Shown: piece by piece, positions 62,938 to 64,000 of the stretch
How the letters are laid out: each line of letters begins with the position of its first letter
Position numbering within the stretch: the stretch's first letter is position 1
DNA from: Leptospiraceae bacterium
GTDB taxonomy: Bacteria; Spirochaetota; Leptospiria; Leptospirales; Leptospiraceae
DNA length: 64,000 bases
Direction: 5' to 3'
Assembly: GCA_017996175.1 (NCBI GenBank)
Contig: JAGOHK010000009.1
Span: 20,069 to 84,068 of the forward strand
The notes under the pieces: generated by a model
Told to the model about the DNA's origin: nothing
Database searches by the model: none
What the model saw: the letters and a program-made list of their open reading frames with translations, nothing else
Made by a program: the position numbers and the translations under genes

Positions 62938-64000
62938 ATGATTTTTTTTCAAAGAAAAATCTTTTTTATTTTCTTGGGATTTTTATTTTTTCTTATGAGT
63001 TGTAAGGAAAAAGAAACTTCGTTTCGCCCAAGTGCAATTGTGTTATTGGCAATGGGAGATGTCAAGGTAGGTGAAAAAAATTTACAGATAGCAGACAAAG
63101 TCAATGAGAACGAAGTAATTTCCGTCGGAGAAAAATCGTTATGCGATATACAAATCCTTGGAAATAAAAGTGATATAGTAATTAGAATGAAGGCATTCAG
63201 TAGCCTGACGATAAACTCCAAAGTAAATGAGAGTAAAAATATAACACAAGCCATTTTAGAAAAAGGAAATGTGTTAATTCATGTAAAAAAACTAAACCAA
63301 AACGAAGAGTTGCGTACACTTACTCCCACCGTTGTATCAAGTGTAAGAGGGACTAAATACGAACTTGTAATTGATAAATCCGGTGATACGAATCTACTTG
63401 TATATGAAGGAAGTATAGCTACCAAACTTCGAATTCCTGAAATAGAAAATTTATCTTCCGAAAAAATACAAACTAGCGAATCAGTCAAGGCAGTTCTTAA
63501 CACGATCGACTCTAAAGAATCAATATTAGAAGCAGGAAATTCAGCGAATATATCTAAAAACCAGAACGAGAAAATTTTAAAAGAAACTGGATTAGGGGTA
63601 GTTTTAGCAGATTTAAAAAAAGATCCAAGTATGAATATCGATACAAAGTTAGATGTAAAAAAAGTTTCAGAAAAACTCTCTCAATTCGCTACAAGTGATT
63701 TTACTCCAACCACAAAGCAGTTAGATAAAAACTCCTTGGAAGAAAAATTAAAAGAATGTGAGGAATTGATTTCTATCGAAAAAGAAAAACTACAGGATCC
63801 ATCGAATGCTAAAGAATCAATCCAAAAAAGAAATAAAGACCAAAATCAATCCTTATTGAAACGAATCGAAACAATCATGGGAAAAGCATCTGAGACTCTC
63901 GTATTAAAAAATGGTCAAAGATATTCAGGGGTGTTAATTGAGTTAAGTAATTCCTTCCTTGTAATAAGTCCAGAAGGAAAAAAAGAAATTCCTAAATCAG
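62938..64000 (+). CDS. FecR-domain lipoprotein (3' end beyond the window)
   Basis: At least 354 residues. The gene starts at ATG 62938, eight bases after AGGAG. The signal peptide IFLGFLFFLMSC ends in a lipobox Cys. A FecR domain follows (LLAMGDVKV, IRMKAFSSLTI, then TPTVVSSVRGTKYELVIDKS), a fold that usually binds sugars or partners in the periplasm. After a charged linker a small domain begins (LVLKNGQRYSGVLIELSNSF) that resembles the first domain of the 47094-48353 protein. Leptospira has many FecR lipoproteins of unknown role. The stop lies outside the window. Confidence 0.85.
   Translation, partial: MIFFQRKIFFIFLGFLFFLMSCKEKETSFRPSAIVLLAMGDVKVGEKNLQIADKVNENEVISVGEKSLCDIQILGNKSDIVIRMKAFSSLTINSKVNESKNITQAILEKGNVLIHVKKLNQNEELRTLTPTVVSSVRGTKYELVIDKSGDTNLLVYEGSIATKLRIPEIENLSSEKIQTSESVKAVLNTIDSKESILEAGNSANISKNQNEKILKETGLGVVLADLKKDPSMNIDTKLDVKKVSEKLSQFATSDFTPTTKQLDKNSLEEKLKECEELISIEKEKLQDPSNAKESIQKRNKDQNQSLLKRIETIMGKASETLVLKNGQRYSGVLIELSNSFLVISPEGKKEIPKS

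Overview
The window looks like a chromosomal segment of a spirochete of the family Leptospiraceae, related to Leptospira. The DNA is AT-rich. Lipoproteins with loose lipoboxes are frequent. Several families are typical of that lineage: a DUF1554 lipoprotein, tandem TRL-like lipoproteins, a FecR-domain lipoprotein and very large Ser/Thr-kinase/AAA/histidine-kinase hybrids. I cannot name a species from the sequence alone.

Layout. (1) Positions 1-16775, all on the minus strand, form a signalling locus. It holds a response regulator-PAS protein cut by the window edge, a response regulator-histidine kinase, a lone receiver, two tandem 5.4-kb paralogous hybrid kinases, two membrane proteins and a receiver-PAS-ATPase protein. 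(2) 17076-27706 is a mostly housekeeping stretch on the minus strand: an MFS transporter, xseB, xseA, an AI-2E-family permease, four envelope/TPR proteins, clpX, clpP, tig and tRNA-Gly(GCC). (3) 27807-45456 is a defence-type island on the minus strand. It contains a type III restriction-modification pair with a REP-type (RAYT, Y1/HUH) transposase gene between mod and res, three PIN-domain toxin-antitoxin modules plus a broken antitoxin, and a tight four-gene operon: UvrD-like helicase-nuclease, ComEC-like metallo-beta-lactamase, trypsin-like protease with a nitrilase-like domain, and a 906-residue helical protein of unknown family. (4) 46412-64000 returns to core and lineage-specific genes: GDSL esterase, DUF5683-like envelope protein, three TRL-like lipoproteins, hslO, tsaE, a soluble PAS-MCP, an ankyrin protein, an aspartate aminotransferase, an HD protein, aroE, the DUF1554 lipoprotein, a phasin-like protein, a Tet-type MFS pump and a truncated FecR lipoprotein.

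The two most interesting signals are in or near the island. First, five perfect palindromes of 36-62 bp share a 28-bp core (GTAGGG-n16-CCCTAC) and lie in frame inside protein-coding genes: one in a giant kinase, two in the RAYT gene itself and two in mod. The flanks of each core are also palindromic but differ from copy to copy, which suggests that the neighbouring host sequence was duplicated in inverted orientation. The paralogous kinase lacks the palindrome and is 8 residues shorter at that point. Second, the helicase-MBL-protease-unknown operon is a plausible undescribed defence system. A separate intergenic repeat (ATCGGTG...GGTGGTAATCTT) occurs six times and encodes the C-terminus of one protein.
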